Positions 44,904-53,479 of a DNA stretch of 64,000 nucleotides are shown here, one piece after another. Under the pieces are notes generated by a model that saw only the letters and a program-made list of their open reading frames with translations, was not told the origin of the DNA and searched no databases. The stretch comes from Methylopila sp. M107 (GTDB lineage Bacteria > Pseudomonadota > Alphaproteobacteria > Rhizobiales > Methylopilaceae), in NCBI RefSeq assembly GCF_000384475.1, contig NZ_ARWB01000001.1, positions 3,041,039 through 3,105,038 on the forward strand, read 5' to 3'. Within the stretch, counting starts at the first letter, position 1; the number at the start of each line of letters is the position of its first letter. A program made the position numbers and the translations under genes.

Positions 44904-45169
44904 TAGTCCACCTCACCACCCGTTCCCGTCCCCGCCTCCGCTGGGACGGGGGGTCGTGCGGGTGGACCGCCGAGACCTCGCCGCCGTCCATCTTCGACTG
45001 GCGCGGTCTCGCGATCGATCTCCCCGATCGCGACCAAGGATTCCACTGGCGCGTCGAGGCCGCCGACATGACCGACCCCGATCCGGACGCGCTGGTGACC
45101 CTCGTCTCCGGGACGCGCCCAACCCTCACCGCCGCGAAGATCGCCGCCGAGGCCGCGGCAGGGGTCTGA
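44900..45169 (+). CDS. Hypothetical protein, fourth of the small-gene operon
   Basis: The GTG overlaps the previous stop. The 89-residue product begins VIVHLTTRSRPRLRWDGGSCGW and is beta-rich in the first half, with tryptophans that suggest a small barrel, and helical at the end (LTAAKIAAEAAAGV). No known motif. It closes the tightly coupled set; the next gene is 57 nt away. Confidence 0.55.
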   Translation: MIVHLTTRSRPRLRWDGGSCGWTAETSPPSIFDWRGLAIDLPDRDQGFHWRVEAADMTDPDPDALVTLVSGTRPTLTAAKIAAEAAAGV

Positions 45170-45226
45170 CCCGCCCTGGCCCCCCCGGCCGCCGGTCCTC
45201 ACGATCAGCGGCAGGAGGACCGACCC

Positions 45227-45478
45227 ATGATCGCCGCCCGCGCCGCCGCAGCATTCCTCGGCAGCGCCGTTTTCGTCGCTGCGCTTATGACCGGTCCAGC
45301 GCTCGTCGGGCTCGCGTGGGCCCGCGTCGGGACTTGGCCCGAGGCCGCGCTCATACCGATCCTCGGCCTGGCGCTCGCCGCCGCCGTGGTCGTCGCCCAT
45401 CGGCCATCCGATCGGCTCGCCCGGGCGGCTGCCGTGGTCGCGCTTGGTACGCTGGTGGCCCTTGGCATCGCCCTCTGA
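45227..45478 (+). CDS. Small membrane protein with three predicted helices
   Basis: The ATG follows GGCAGGAGGACC. The 83-residue protein has hydrophobic segments AAAAFLGSAVFVAALMTGPA, EAALIPILGLALAAAVVVA and AAAVVALGTLVALGIAL. It is very likely an inner-membrane protein of the element. The function is unknown; it may belong to the preceding operon. Confidence 0.6.
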   Translation: MIAARAAAAFLGSAVFVAALMTGPALVGLAWARVGTWPEAALIPILGLALAAAVVVAHRPSDRLARAAAVVALGTLVALGIAL

Positions 45479-46144
45479 GGCAGGCCGAAACGCAGAAAGC
45501 GGCCCCGAGGGACCGCCTTCCTTGGGGAAACCCCACATTATCGGGTTACCCGTGCCCGTAGGCACAATTTCCACCTGTTCGGCGTCGTCGTCGTTTCAAT
45601 CCACTCCCGAAGGAGATCGTGGAAACAAGATAATTCCGACCCGCCTGTGCGGCGGAGAACTCTCGATCCCCGTGCCCCGGAGGCACGACTCCCCGCTGAC
45701 GCAGGGCAAGACCCCCTCACGGGGAAGGCTACCGGTCGGAACGCCGAAGCGCTCTTTCCTGACCCCTTTCGGGGAAACCCCGCTTCCGCGGGGCGGTCAC
45801 ATCAGCAGGTGTCCCTGCCGACCCCCGAAGCATCTCACAGTGCAGCGGCAGCGTCAACAGTCTTGATTGTTACAAATCGGCAATAAACAAAGTAATCAAA
45901 TTTGCTTACCAAGCTTTGCATGTGAATTAACGGCGCCGCTTGGCATCCTTGTAAGGGTGCTAACCAGTGCTGTTCCCCTTGATCAGCCTTTGCCGTTCTC
46001 GCCCCTGTCCTACGCCGACGCCCCGCGGGGCGCTGATGCCCAAGCGCCGGAGGCGTCGTCCTCCGGGCGAGGCAGCTACCCCGCGCCGCGGCAGCGTCCC
46101 GGACGGCACGAACGGCCGCCCTTGCGGCCGACAGGAGACCTCTG
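45479..46144. other. Non-coding 666-nt stretch with a hairpin array and an AT-rich patch
   Basis: No convincing gene. Seven short perfect hairpins lie at 45524-45793 (stems GGGG/CCCC, GTGCC/GGCAC, CTCC/GGAG, CCGCC/GGCGG, CGTGCC/GGCACG, CCCC/GGGG twice, CCCCGC/GCGGGG; loops 3-5 nt). A markedly AT-rich patch follows at about 45860-45935 (ACAAATCGGCAATAAACAAA). Candidates: a single-strand replication origin, a structured RNA, or an origin of transfer. Confidence 0.5.
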
Positions 46145-46276
46145 ATGCGCCAGACCGTATCCATCCGCATCCGCCTCGGCCGTGCTCTCCTCGCGATGCT
46201 CTGGGCCGCGAGGCCGTTCATCGTCCTGATCCTGCTCCCGCTCGTCGCCGCGCTGCTCCTGAAGGCGACGGGCTAG
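46145..46276 (+). CDS. Small single-helix membrane peptide (43 aa)
   Basis: The ATG follows ACAGGAGACC. The 43-residue product is MRQTVSIRIRLGRALLAM then a hydrophobic stretch (FIVLILLPLVAALLL) and KATG. The strong ribosome site supports it, though its size keeps confidence low. Its end overlaps the convergent DotA/TraY-like gene by 4 nt. Confidence 0.4.
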   Translation: MRQTVSIRIRLGRALLAMLWAARPFIVLILLPLVAALLLKATG

Positions 46277-48345
46277 CCCCCCGTCGCCCGGAGCGGGACG
46301 CCGCCCGACGCCCCAACCCCGTCCGAGTCCTTGCTCGAATCCTTCGGCGCCTTCGGGACCGGCGCCCGGACATGGCGCCCGGCGCCGGTGGCCGCGGCGA
46401 CGACCGTGGTCCCCGCCTCGCCCTCGCCCCAGCTCGACACCGAGAAGCCCAGCCACTGCCCGACGCGTTCCGGCGCGGTCAGGATCATCTTGTAGCTCCA
46501 GAGCACGAGCTGCCACTGGACATAAACGAGCACGCCGAACGAGACGACGAGCCCCGTCACGCCGAGGGAGAACCCGACCTGTGCGCTCTGGAACGCGAGG
46601 TTGTAGCTCGACAGGAAGACGTTGAGCAGGACGGTGTTCGTCATGTGCGCGGCGATGAACGCGGCCACGGTGACGGCCGGGCGCAGGAACACCGAGATCA
46701 GCAGGGCGGCGTATCCGTGCTTCTGCGCGTGTCCGACGAAATCCGGCTCGTCCATGCGGACATGGGCGAACGCCCAGACCAGCACGGCGATCGAGGCCGT
46801 CAGCACCTCCATCACCCACGCCGCGAAGGCAAAAAATAGAAACAGGAACGGCAGCAGCGGCAACACGTAGGTGAGGATGGCGCCGCCGAGCCAGAACGCC
46901 CCGATGGCGGGCCAGACGGCGACCGAGAGGAAGTCCAGAAGCCCGCCGCCGGCGCCGAGCGCCAGGCTGCTCGCCGTGTACGCCGCCACCGCGACGGCGA
47001 ACGCCGCCTGGGCGCCGACCATCGCGCGGTTGCCCAGGTTCATCAGGTCACCGACCGGGTCCGTCCTCCGGCCCGAGTACCCCGTCAGGAAGGCGTGCAC
47101 GGGCTCGGTCAGGCTCGACAGCGCCCGTCCGAGCATGCCGCGCTCGTCGGCCGAGGCGTCGGCCACCACGCCCGAGGCGAGAACGGTGGCGGCCGCCTCG
47201 CGCTGGTACTGCGACTGGACGAGGCGCAGCGCGGCGCTGACAGGCCCGGCGACCGAGTCCCAAGCCGCCGGGTCCGGGGACACCCGCTCCGCGCGTTCCC
47301 CCGCGGCTTCGGAGGTTGCGAGTCCCGCGTGGCCAAGAATCCGGTAGTACGAGCCCAGCGCAACGAACCCCCGCTCGCCGATGTCGCGCACGACCTCTTC
47401 GCGCAGCGTCGCCGTCCCGGCGGAGCTTTTGGCCGCCGTCGCGGCGGCCTGCGAGATCGCCCTGTCGTAGGCGTCGCCGACCCGCTGGACGGTGCCCGAG
47501 AGGTCGCGGAGCAGCGCGCCCGACTGCTGGAGGATCGCCTGGAGCTCGGGACCGCCCGAGGGCAGGCCGCCGGCCGAGACGTGCTGGACGGCGGTCGCAA
47601 GCTGCTCCTGAAACCCGAGCCCCCGGACCTCCCCGACGAGTGTCGCGACCGACTGCCGCCGGGCCTCGCCGAATCCCGTGAGCCCGTCCGCAGCGCCGAG
47701 CGTCACCGACCCGCACGCCCGGCCCCAGTCCCACGCGTAGCCCGTCGTCCGGGCTGGCGTGCTGGGGCCGCCCGGCCACCAGCTCGACCGCGCCGGCACC
47801 GTGACGGGCTGCCCGGACGGCGACGGCGGCGATGTCGTCGCCGTCTGCGCCATGTTCGTCATCGCGGCCTTCAGCGCCGCGAGGCACGCCTCGGATTCCA
47901 CCACCTGCCAGGCGAGCGCCCGGCCTCCCGTCGAGACCGGCGAGAGCGGATGGCCATCCTTCAGGACGTGCTCGGCCGCTGCGACGGCCGCGGCGTTCGC
48001 CATGTTGATCCCCGGCCGCACGACGCCGTCGCGCAGCAGGTAATGAACCGAGGACAGGCCGCCTGCGACCGGGACCAGCAGCCCGAATCCGATGACGACG
48101 CGCATGATCCCCATCGCGCCCGAGGTCTGCTCCGCCAGCACCGTCCCGGTCCGCGCTGCCCGGACGATCGCGCTCAGGATCGCATAGCCGAGGTAGCACG
48201 CCGCGAGCAGCGTCAGCGTCGCGGAGATGACGCGGGCCACGACCGCGAATCCTGTGGTGTCGCCCGCCATCGGAAGGATCGTCGTCACCACGCGCCACGC
48301 GACGTCGGTGTCGGCCGGGAGCGCCAGAAGATCGCCGGGAGTCAT
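46273..48345 (-). CDS. DotA/TraY-like type IVB secretion-system membrane protein
   Basis: The 690-residue protein has N-terminal helices (TTGFAVVARVISATLTLLAA, MRVVIGFGLLVPVAGGLSSV), a large extracytoplasmic middle domain and a cluster of C-terminal helices (ILTYVLPLLPFLFLFFAFAA, FSLGVTGLVVSFGVLVYVQW). The SGAMGIMRVVIGFGLLVP block and the final helices match DotA of Legionella and TraY of IncI plasmids. Only this one component is present, so it may assist entry exclusion or a helper system instead of forming a channel. Its start overlaps the stop of the small accessory gene. Confidence 0.75.
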   Translation of the reverse strand: MTPGDLLALPADTDVAWRVVTTILPMAGDTTGFAVVARVISATLTLLAACYLGYAILSAIVRAARTGTVLAEQTSGAMGIMRVVIGFGLLVPVAGGLSSVHYLLRDGVVRPGINMANAAAVAAAEHVLKDGHPLSPVSTGGRALAWQVVESEACLAALKAAMTNMAQTATTSPPSPSGQPVTVPARSSWWPGGPSTPARTTGYAWDWGRACGSVTLGAADGLTGFGEARRQSVATLVGEVRGLGFQEQLATAVQHVSAGGLPSGGPELQAILQQSGALLRDLSGTVQRVGDAYDRAISQAAATAAKSSAGTATLREEVVRDIGERGFVALGSYYRILGHAGLATSEAAGERAERVSPDPAAWDSVAGPVSAALRLVQSQYQREAAATVLASGVVADASADERGMLGRALSSLTEPVHAFLTGYSGRRTDPVGDLMNLGNRAMVGAQAAFAVAVAAYTASSLALGAGGGLLDFLSVAVWPAIGAFWLGGAILTYVLPLLPFLFLFFAFAAWVMEVLTASIAVLVWAFAHVRMDEPDFVGHAQKHGYAALLISVFLRPAVTVAAFIAAHMTNTVLLNVFLSSYNLAFQSAQVGFSLGVTGLVVSFGVLVYVQWQLVLWSYKMILTAPERVGQWLGFSVSSWGEGEAGTTVVAAATGAGRHVRAPVPKAPKDSSKDSDGVGASGGVPLRATGG

Positions 48346-48614
48346 GACGCGCCTCCCTCGGCCGAGGGCGCAGGCGCCGCGTCAGGGCGGACGAACAGGC
48401 GCCGGTCCCGCTCGGCCATTCTCGGCAGCAGCGTCCGCATGATGTCGGCCGGGACCGCGCCGTCCCGGACCGCCGCCATCAAGGCGCCGCCCAAGACGAT
48501 CTTGCGGCGAGCGTCATCCCGGCGAGCAGTCTCCTTGAGCGCCGCGGTCGTGCTCGCGAGCCGGGCCTCCAAGGCGGCCCGCTTCTGCTCCAGCGTCGTC
48601 AGGTCCAGCGCCAT
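48342..48614 (-). CDS. Small mobilization accessory-like protein
   Basis: The 90-residue protein begins MALDLTTLEQKRAALEARLAS, a coiled-coil segment, followed by RRDDARRKIVLGGALMAAV and a helix (DIMRTLLPRMAERDRRLF). The coiled coil plus KIVLGGAL...R pattern resembles small relaxosome proteins (MobC/TraC-like) encoded divergently from MobA/MobL relaxases. The start faces the relaxase gene across 170 nt, which would be the natural place for an oriT. Function inferred from context. Confidence 0.5.
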   Translation of the reverse strand: MALDLTTLEQKRAALEARLASTTAALKETARRDDARRKIVLGGALMAAVRDGAVPADIMRTLLPRMAERDRRLFVRPDAAPAPSAEGGAS

Positions 48615-48783
48615 CGTCGTCTCCCCCAAGCCGTGCGTCACGAAATGATTGGTTCCGAGACCGTTGCGTCCAAACCGCCGGCGACAATTCTCAGGGGGAG
48701 ACCGAGAGCAGGGGAAGGGCGCGGTTAAGCGGACTTCGTTCGCTGCGGTCCTGCGGACGGCGAGAGGCGCTTCAAAGCGCAGC
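48615..48783. other. Divergent region between accessory gene and relaxase (candidate oriT)
   Basis: The 169-nt gap separates the divergent mobilization genes. It has CGTCACGAAATGATTGG and scattered purine-rich blocks but no strong inverted repeat. An oriT commonly lies here in MobA/L systems; I could not identify a nick site by eye. Confidence 0.25.
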
Positions 48784-50616
48784 ATGAGGAGACCACGCGA
48801 CGTGACGAGTCTGTCTGACCACGAGGCGATCTGCCACGTCACGGCGAGCGTCGTGCAGCGGTCGAAGGGCCGAAGCGCCGTTGCGGCGAGCGCATACCGC
48901 GCAGCAGCGCGTCTCACCGACGCGCGAACAGGCGAGACGTGGGACTACAGCCGCAAGCGCCACGTCACGAACTCCTACGTGACGGCGCCCGCCGACGCCC
49001 CGGCCTGGGTCTACGATCGCGAAGCCCTCTGGTGCCGCGTGGAGCTGGCCGAGAGCCGCCGCAACGCCGTTACCGCCCGTGAGGTCACGATCTCGATCCC
49101 GCGCGACCTCCCGCCTGAAGCCTGGCGCAACTTCCTAGAAGACGTGACCGCTCCCTACGTGCACGCCGGCGCCATCGTGGATGTCGCCGTCCATTGCCCG
49201 CGCGCTGGCGACGGCGAGGAGCAGCCGCACGCGCATCTCCTTCTGACGACCCGGGCCCTCGACCTTTCCGGTCCGCAAGGATTCGCCGCCACCCGCAACC
49301 CCGACCTCGCGGCGCTGTTCGAGAGCGGCGGCAGACACGGTGGAGGCCGCCGCGGCGACGCGCTCAAGCTCGAGCGCGCCCGGATCGCGGCCGTGATCAA
49401 CGATCATCTCCGGGCAGCCGGTTCGAAACGCCGAGCCGACGCGCGGAGCTACCGGGCCCGCGGCGACCCGAGGGCGCCCGAGCCCAAAATCGGCGAGCAG
49501 CGCATGGCCTCGGTGCGCCGGGCCCGGCGACACGACCGCCGAACCGCTCTCGTCGCCGCGCTGCGCGAGGCACGCAGAACCGAAACCCAACTCACAAGAC
49601 TGGAGGCTCAGATGGCTCTGACTGCCCGCGGATTCCCGAAGAGGACGGCCCCCGGCCGCCAACAGGACTACAAGCTGGCGCTGCTCAAAGAGCGGCATCC
49701 TGACGCTGACCTGACAGACGTCGCGGCCGACCTCCACATGGTGGACGCGAAGGACTCGCGACGCCTCCGAATCCTCACCCGCGATTGCGGGTGGGTAGAG
49801 GTCGACGACCAGGCCGGGACCATGCGGACCTGGGGTCGCCCCGGACGCGCCGCGAACCTCGCGCAGCGCCTGTCCGAGGCCACGGGCTACCCCATCGAAT
49901 CCTTGTCGCGGACCGCGACCGCGGGCCGTCCCGGCGGTCGTCGGCGCCCCGGCCCGGCCTCCGAGGCCGAGGCCATCTCGATCGCGGATCGCTGGCGTCT
50001 CCGCGGCTACGCCGACGTGACGGAATCCCCTTCCGGGGTGGTCGTCAAAGTCGGCGCCTCGCGCCTGGTCGACAGCGGCGACCACGTGGCGATGTACGGC
50101 CAAGTGAGCGACGATGCGATCCGCGCCCTCGTCGCCAAGTCGGCGGAGGACTGGGGCGGCTCGCTCGTCCTCGACGGCCCTTGGCCCGAGGAGGCCAGGG
50201 CGAGGGTCTGGATCGAGGCACAGAGGCAGGGCGTCGCGCTCAGCGACTACGAACCGTCGCCGGACCTCCTCGCCGCCTGGGAGGCAGAGCAGGGCGGCGC
50301 AGCGGGAGCGGCGACTGCGCTCAAAGTCGTCCGCAACGAGGCGAAGGAGGCGGACCACCTCCTCGCCGCGGCCAGCGGCGATGTCGCTGCGTTGAAGAAG
50401 TTGGACCCAGACCTGAAAGCCTTCGTAGCAAGCTTCCTGGATGACGAGCAGCGCGCCGAGTTCTCAAAGCAGGACCGCGCAGAGCTCATCCCTGAGCTCC
50501 ACCGCTTCCGTGCCCTCGGCGCCGCCGAGCGGGCCGACCGCCCGGACCTCGACGTCGCGACGCCCGCGCCGCGTCCGGCTCCTGCCGACGAGCGGCCGGA
50601 GGCCCGCCCCTCATGA
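48784..50616 (+). CDS. MobA/MobL-family relaxase
   Basis: The 610-residue protein has the relaxase N-terminus with motif I tyrosine Tyr38 in SAVAASAYRAAARL and the HUH motif III PHAHLLLTTR (His149, His151) near residue 150. A long basic, helical C-terminal part follows. MobA/MobL proteins nick oriT and lead single-stranded DNA into a recipient. The ATG at 48784 is used; GTG at 48802 has a better ribosome site (AGGAG) and may be the true start. The stop overlaps the next start (ATGA). Confidence 0.82.
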   Translation: MRRPRDVTSLSDHEAICHVTASVVQRSKGRSAVAASAYRAAARLTDARTGETWDYSRKRHVTNSYVTAPADAPAWVYDREALWCRVELAESRRNAVTAREVTISIPRDLPPEAWRNFLEDVTAPYVHAGAIVDVAVHCPRAGDGEEQPHAHLLLTTRALDLSGPQGFAATRNPDLAALFESGGRHGGGRRGDALKLERARIAAVINDHLRAAGSKRRADARSYRARGDPRAPEPKIGEQRMASVRRARRHDRRTALVAALREARRTETQLTRLEAQMALTARGFPKRTAPGRQQDYKLALLKERHPDADLTDVAADLHMVDAKDSRRLRILTRDCGWVEVDDQAGTMRTWGRPGRAANLAQRLSEATGYPIESLSRTATAGRPGGRRRPGPASEAEAISIADRWRLRGYADVTESPSGVVVKVGASRLVDSGDHVAMYGQVSDDAIRALVAKSAEDWGGSLVLDGPWPEEARARVWIEAQRQGVALSDYEPSPDLLAAWEAEQGGAAGAATALKVVRNEAKEADHLLAAASGDVAALKKLDPDLKAFVASFLDDEQRAEFSKQDRAELIPELHRFRALGAAERADRPDLDVATPAPRPAPADERPEARPS

Positions 50617-51068
50617 GCGCCGACGCGGAATCGTTGGCGCTGCGCCGCTACGTCCGCGAGCGCGCCGCGGGCCGGGCCGCCGCCGAGTGGTCCCGCTACG
50701 ATCCGACGATCGGAGCTTGGCTCGCCGCCGACGAGGTTGGCGCCGCTGACGCGAAAGGACTCGGCCTGCCATGGCGCCGTGTCCGGCAAGCCGGGGCACC
50801 GTGGTGCCAAGTGCTCGGCGCCGACGTTTCGGTGGCCCGAGACGACGAGCTCCAGGCGCACCTTGCAACGTTCGACGTGGACGACCTCCCGGCTTGGCGC
50901 CGGGCATGGAAAGGCTGCGCCCGCCACCCTCGCCAGTCCCTCGCCGAATGGCGGGCGTCTGGTGCCCGCCTGCTCGCCGCCGCGACAGGCGGGCCGGTCA
51001 CAGCCGGTCCGCTCGCGGCGCTGTTCCAACGCCGAGGGACGGGCCGCCGCTCGCTTCTCGGCCTCTGA
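50613..51068 (+). CDS. Hypothetical protein coupled to the relaxase
   Basis: The 151-residue protein is translated from an ATGA overlap with the relaxase. It is tryptophan- and arginine-rich (GRAAAEWSRYDPTIGAWLAA, LPAWRRAWKGC). The last 47 residues (SLAEWRASGARLLAAATGG to RRGTGRRSLLGL) are repeated with changes in the frame at 53288-53479. Function unknown; its position suggests a mobilization accessory role. A weak hairpin follows it. Confidence 0.6.
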   Translation: MSADAESLALRRYVRERAAGRAAAEWSRYDPTIGAWLAADEVGAADAKGLGLPWRRVRQAGAPWCQVLGADVSVARDDELQAHLATFDVDDLPAWRRAWKGCARHPRQSLAEWRASGARLLAAATGGPVTAGPLAALFQRRGTGRRSLLGL

Positions 51069-51095
51069 GACGATCCCGCTGACACCCTGATTTCT

Positions 51096-51112
51096 TGGGG
51101 TATCCTACCCCA
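51096..51112 (+). terminator. Weak terminator-like hairpin after the relaxase operon
   Basis: TGGGGTA TCC TACCCCA is a perfect 7-bp stem with a 3-nt loop, 28 nt after the coupled gene. No T-run follows, so termination may depend on Rho. Confidence 0.35.
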
Positions 51113-51646
51113 TCTCGTTCCCGCGATCTGCGTCAGCAAGCCTCCTAGCCGTCCTCATTTTTGGATTCGGTCCCCGGAAGCCCCCGGACGGGCCTCCGGT
51201 CCGGGATGGTCTTTATCATGCCGACTTCCCGGCGCCCGTCGCACCGCCCCCGCGCGACCTGGCGCCGCGACCACTGCGGGTCGGCCTGCGGCCTCAAGCG
51301 GGCCGCGGCTCGGTCGGGCCGGTAGCCCACCCTGCGCCCGCACCGCCCCGCTTGCCCCGCCGAAGCCGCAGCGCCTTCACGGCCGCGGGCGATGCGACGG
51401 GCGACGGGTGAGGTCGAGGAGTTGGGCACCGTGGTCTGGCTGCGCCCTCTAAGGATTCGAGAAGGGGCCTCGCTCAGGCTCTGGGCGAGGATCAGTCCTC
51501 AATGATCGAGGAGAACTTCAGCTTGGAGTTCGAGCCGCCAGTGCTCGCCGACGACGTCGCAGAAGGTCTTCGAGCGGATTGGTGACACTCCGACTATTTC
51601 TCATACGGGGTTGTTCAACCCGGTTAGAGTTCCTGCTTCATTGACC
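51113..51646. other. Non-coding stretch between the relaxase operon and the 506-aa gene
   Basis: No convincing gene. It holds one AAGGATTC motif (51451) and a hairpin GGGTTG TT CAACCC (51609-51622) just beyond the stop of the minus-strand gene that may end its transcript. A short minus-strand frame at 51145-51429 is Arg-rich and lacks support. Confidence 0.35.
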
Positions 51647-53167
51647 TTACCTGCCAGAAGCCGAGGCCTGCAGTCCCACGCCGCCGAGCATCGCTGCCAC
51701 GCGGGACTCGATGAGCACGACGGTCCCCGACCTCAACAGGTCCGCGTCGTCGACCCTGCTGATGCTCAGCAGGATCTCGTCGCCGTGGCCATCGAAACCG
51801 CGCAGGTCGTTCACCGCCAGCTCCGCTGATCCTTGGCTCCCGTCGTCATCCACAAGAAGCGCAGCGACCTGGGCGAAGCCGCTCCACCCGCGGGGACGCG
51901 GGGCGCAGCCGAGGTCGCAGCTCGCCTCGCCCCATGACTCCTTGCAGACCTCGACCTCGCCGAGCGTCCAAACAGGCGCCCACTCGACGCTGAGGCCCTC
52001 GTCCCATGCATCGAGCACCTCGCCGACGAACGCCCTCGAGTCGCTGACGTGCATGAGGCAGCGGTCGTAAGGCCGCCCCGAGACCATCCCGGCCTGGAGA
52101 CGGCGGCCGAACACCACCCGCTCGAGGCCGAGCCACCGCTCGGCGCTCGTCCCGCCCTCGTCCCACGACGGACCGGATACGTAGAAGCGGTGCGGTCCCG
52201 TCTCGAAGCCGTCGAGCTCCCTGAGGCCTTTTGTCCTCGCCTCGTCCATAATCTCGCGAAGGACCTTGGCCTCGTAGCCCTTGTCGAGCGTCATCCCGGC
52301 GGCCGCGGCGATCACGGCACGGGTCTGGGGACGGCCGGCGCATGAGGCCAACATCGCGTCGACCTTGGCCGTCCTCGCAGAGCGGCGGATGGCGGCGGCC
52401 TTCGCGTCGCTGTCGATCCCGTGGCGCTCCGGGACCCCGAGGCGGGCGCGCTCCACGGCCTCGACCAGCAGCGCGCGTCGCCTGAGCGCCGAGAACGTGC
52501 CGCCGGGGTCCTCGAGGAAGGAGGAGCGCTTCCGGCGCACCGAGGCGGTGGCCTCGCACGTCGAGAACCATTCGGCGTCGCGCCCTTCCGCGCCGGGCGA
52601 GGCGTCGAAGGCGAGGCCGAGGTCGACCAGCCTCCCGACGGCACCCGAGGTGGCGGACGTGCTCTGGGCCCCGAGCACCGCCGCGAGGGACTCGATCGTG
52701 CGGGGTCCTGACTGCAGGATCTCTAGCGCCTCGACGTCGGACGGGCCGAGCGCCTCGCGCACCGCCCAGTCGACGGGCACGGGGTCGGCACCCCACGCGC
52801 GGGTCTCCATGAGGCCGGGCGGTCGGCTCCTGTGCGGGAAGGCCGACGGCCCGAGCCGGGTCGCCTCGGCGACCGCGGCGCGCAGACACGAGCGAAGGGC
52901 TGCCCAGTTGACGTCGACCCCCCGGCCGACCTCCTCGGCGAGCGAGCGCCCCTCCGGCGTGAGGCGGAACGTCCCTCCGCTCTCGACCACCGCCCTGCGG
53001 TTGACCACGCGGGCAAGCGCCGGGTCGGTAGCGCTCTTGCCCTTGAGGCCTGCGAGCGCGGCGATCGCAACCTGGAAATCGGCGTAGGAGAAGTCGACGA
53101 GCGCCCACGCCGCCGCGATGGGGCCGCGGGGCAGCCCGGAAAGTCCCCCGCCGCCGTCCCGTGCCAT
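51647..53167 (-). CDS. Unknown 506-aa protein with winged-helix-like N-terminus
   Basis: The N-terminal 250 residues contain a LDALEIL-type helix-turn-helix segment (DVEALEILQSGPRTIESLAA, TSGAVGRLVDLGLAF) that looks like a winged helix. A helical middle follows (LVEAVERARLGVPERHG, LREIMDEARTKGLRELDGF). The C-terminal half is beta-rich, with PYDRCLMHVSDSRAFVGEVL. No membrane helix, signal peptide or known enzymatic motif. It is encoded alone on the minus strand between two related C-terminal modules. I cannot assign a function; a regulator or defence cargo is possible. Confidence 0.6.
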   Translation of the reverse strand: MARDGGGGLSGLPRGPIAAAWALVDFSYADFQVAIAALAGLKGKSATDPALARVVNRRAVVESGGTFRLTPEGRSLAEEVGRGVDVNWAALRSCLRAAVAEATRLGPSAFPHRSRPPGLMETRAWGADPVPVDWAVREALGPSDVEALEILQSGPRTIESLAAVLGAQSTSATSGAVGRLVDLGLAFDASPGAEGRDAEWFSTCEATASVRRKRSSFLEDPGGTFSALRRRALLVEAVERARLGVPERHGIDSDAKAAAIRRSARTAKVDAMLASCAGRPQTRAVIAAAAGMTLDKGYEAKVLREIMDEARTKGLRELDGFETGPHRFYVSGPSWDEGGTSAERWLGLERVVFGRRLQAGMVSGRPYDRCLMHVSDSRAFVGEVLDAWDEGLSVEWAPVWTLGEVEVCKESWGEASCDLGCAPRPRGWSGFAQVAALLVDDDGSQGSAELAVNDLRGFDGHGDEILLSISRVDDADLLRSGTVVLIESRVAAMLGGVGLQASASGR

Positions 53168-53287
53168 GCGCCACCGTTGTCGACAATTGAGCCACGGTCG
53201 ATACCCTGCGCCTCGGGCACGGGCAACTGCGTCCCGTGGAGACGCGATCGACCGGCTACTCGCGTTCCAGTTCCTCCAACCGCCTCA

Positions 53288-53479
53288 GTGCGCCGCCTGC
53301 TCGACAGTTTCCTCGATGGCTCCGAAGAGGCAATCAGGAAAAGACAGACCCTCCCCGAGTGGCAAGCCTCCGGCCGCCGCCTACTCGCCGCGGCGACTGG
53401 CGCTCCTGCCCGGGATGGTCCGCTCACGGACCTGTTCGTGACACGCGGCGCGGGCCGTCGCAGTCTCCTCGACCTTTGA
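53288..53479 (+). pseudogene. Fragment repeating the C-terminus of the relaxase-coupled protein
   Basis: From a GTG, 63 residues (VRRLLDSFLDGSEEAIRKRQ, then TLPEWQASGRRLLAAATGAP to RGAGRRSLLDL) align with the last 47 residues of the product encoded at 50613-51068. There is no ribosome site of note, so it is read as a remnant of a duplicated gene, although a short functional paralog cannot be excluded. Confidence 0.45.

Noticed and set aside
45593-45626. GTTTCAATCCAC...GTGGAAAC segment resembling a CRISPR repeat
   Set aside because: Only one copy is present and no regularly spaced units or cas genes are seen; it is counted among the hairpins of the non-coding tract.
46015-46075. CTGATG with nearby paired stems, considered as a hammerhead ribozyme
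   Set aside because: The conserved GAAA and stem order are missing.
51145-51429. Short Arg-rich minus-strand frame
   Set aside because: No ribosome site, low complexity and no recognisable pattern; left as non-coding.
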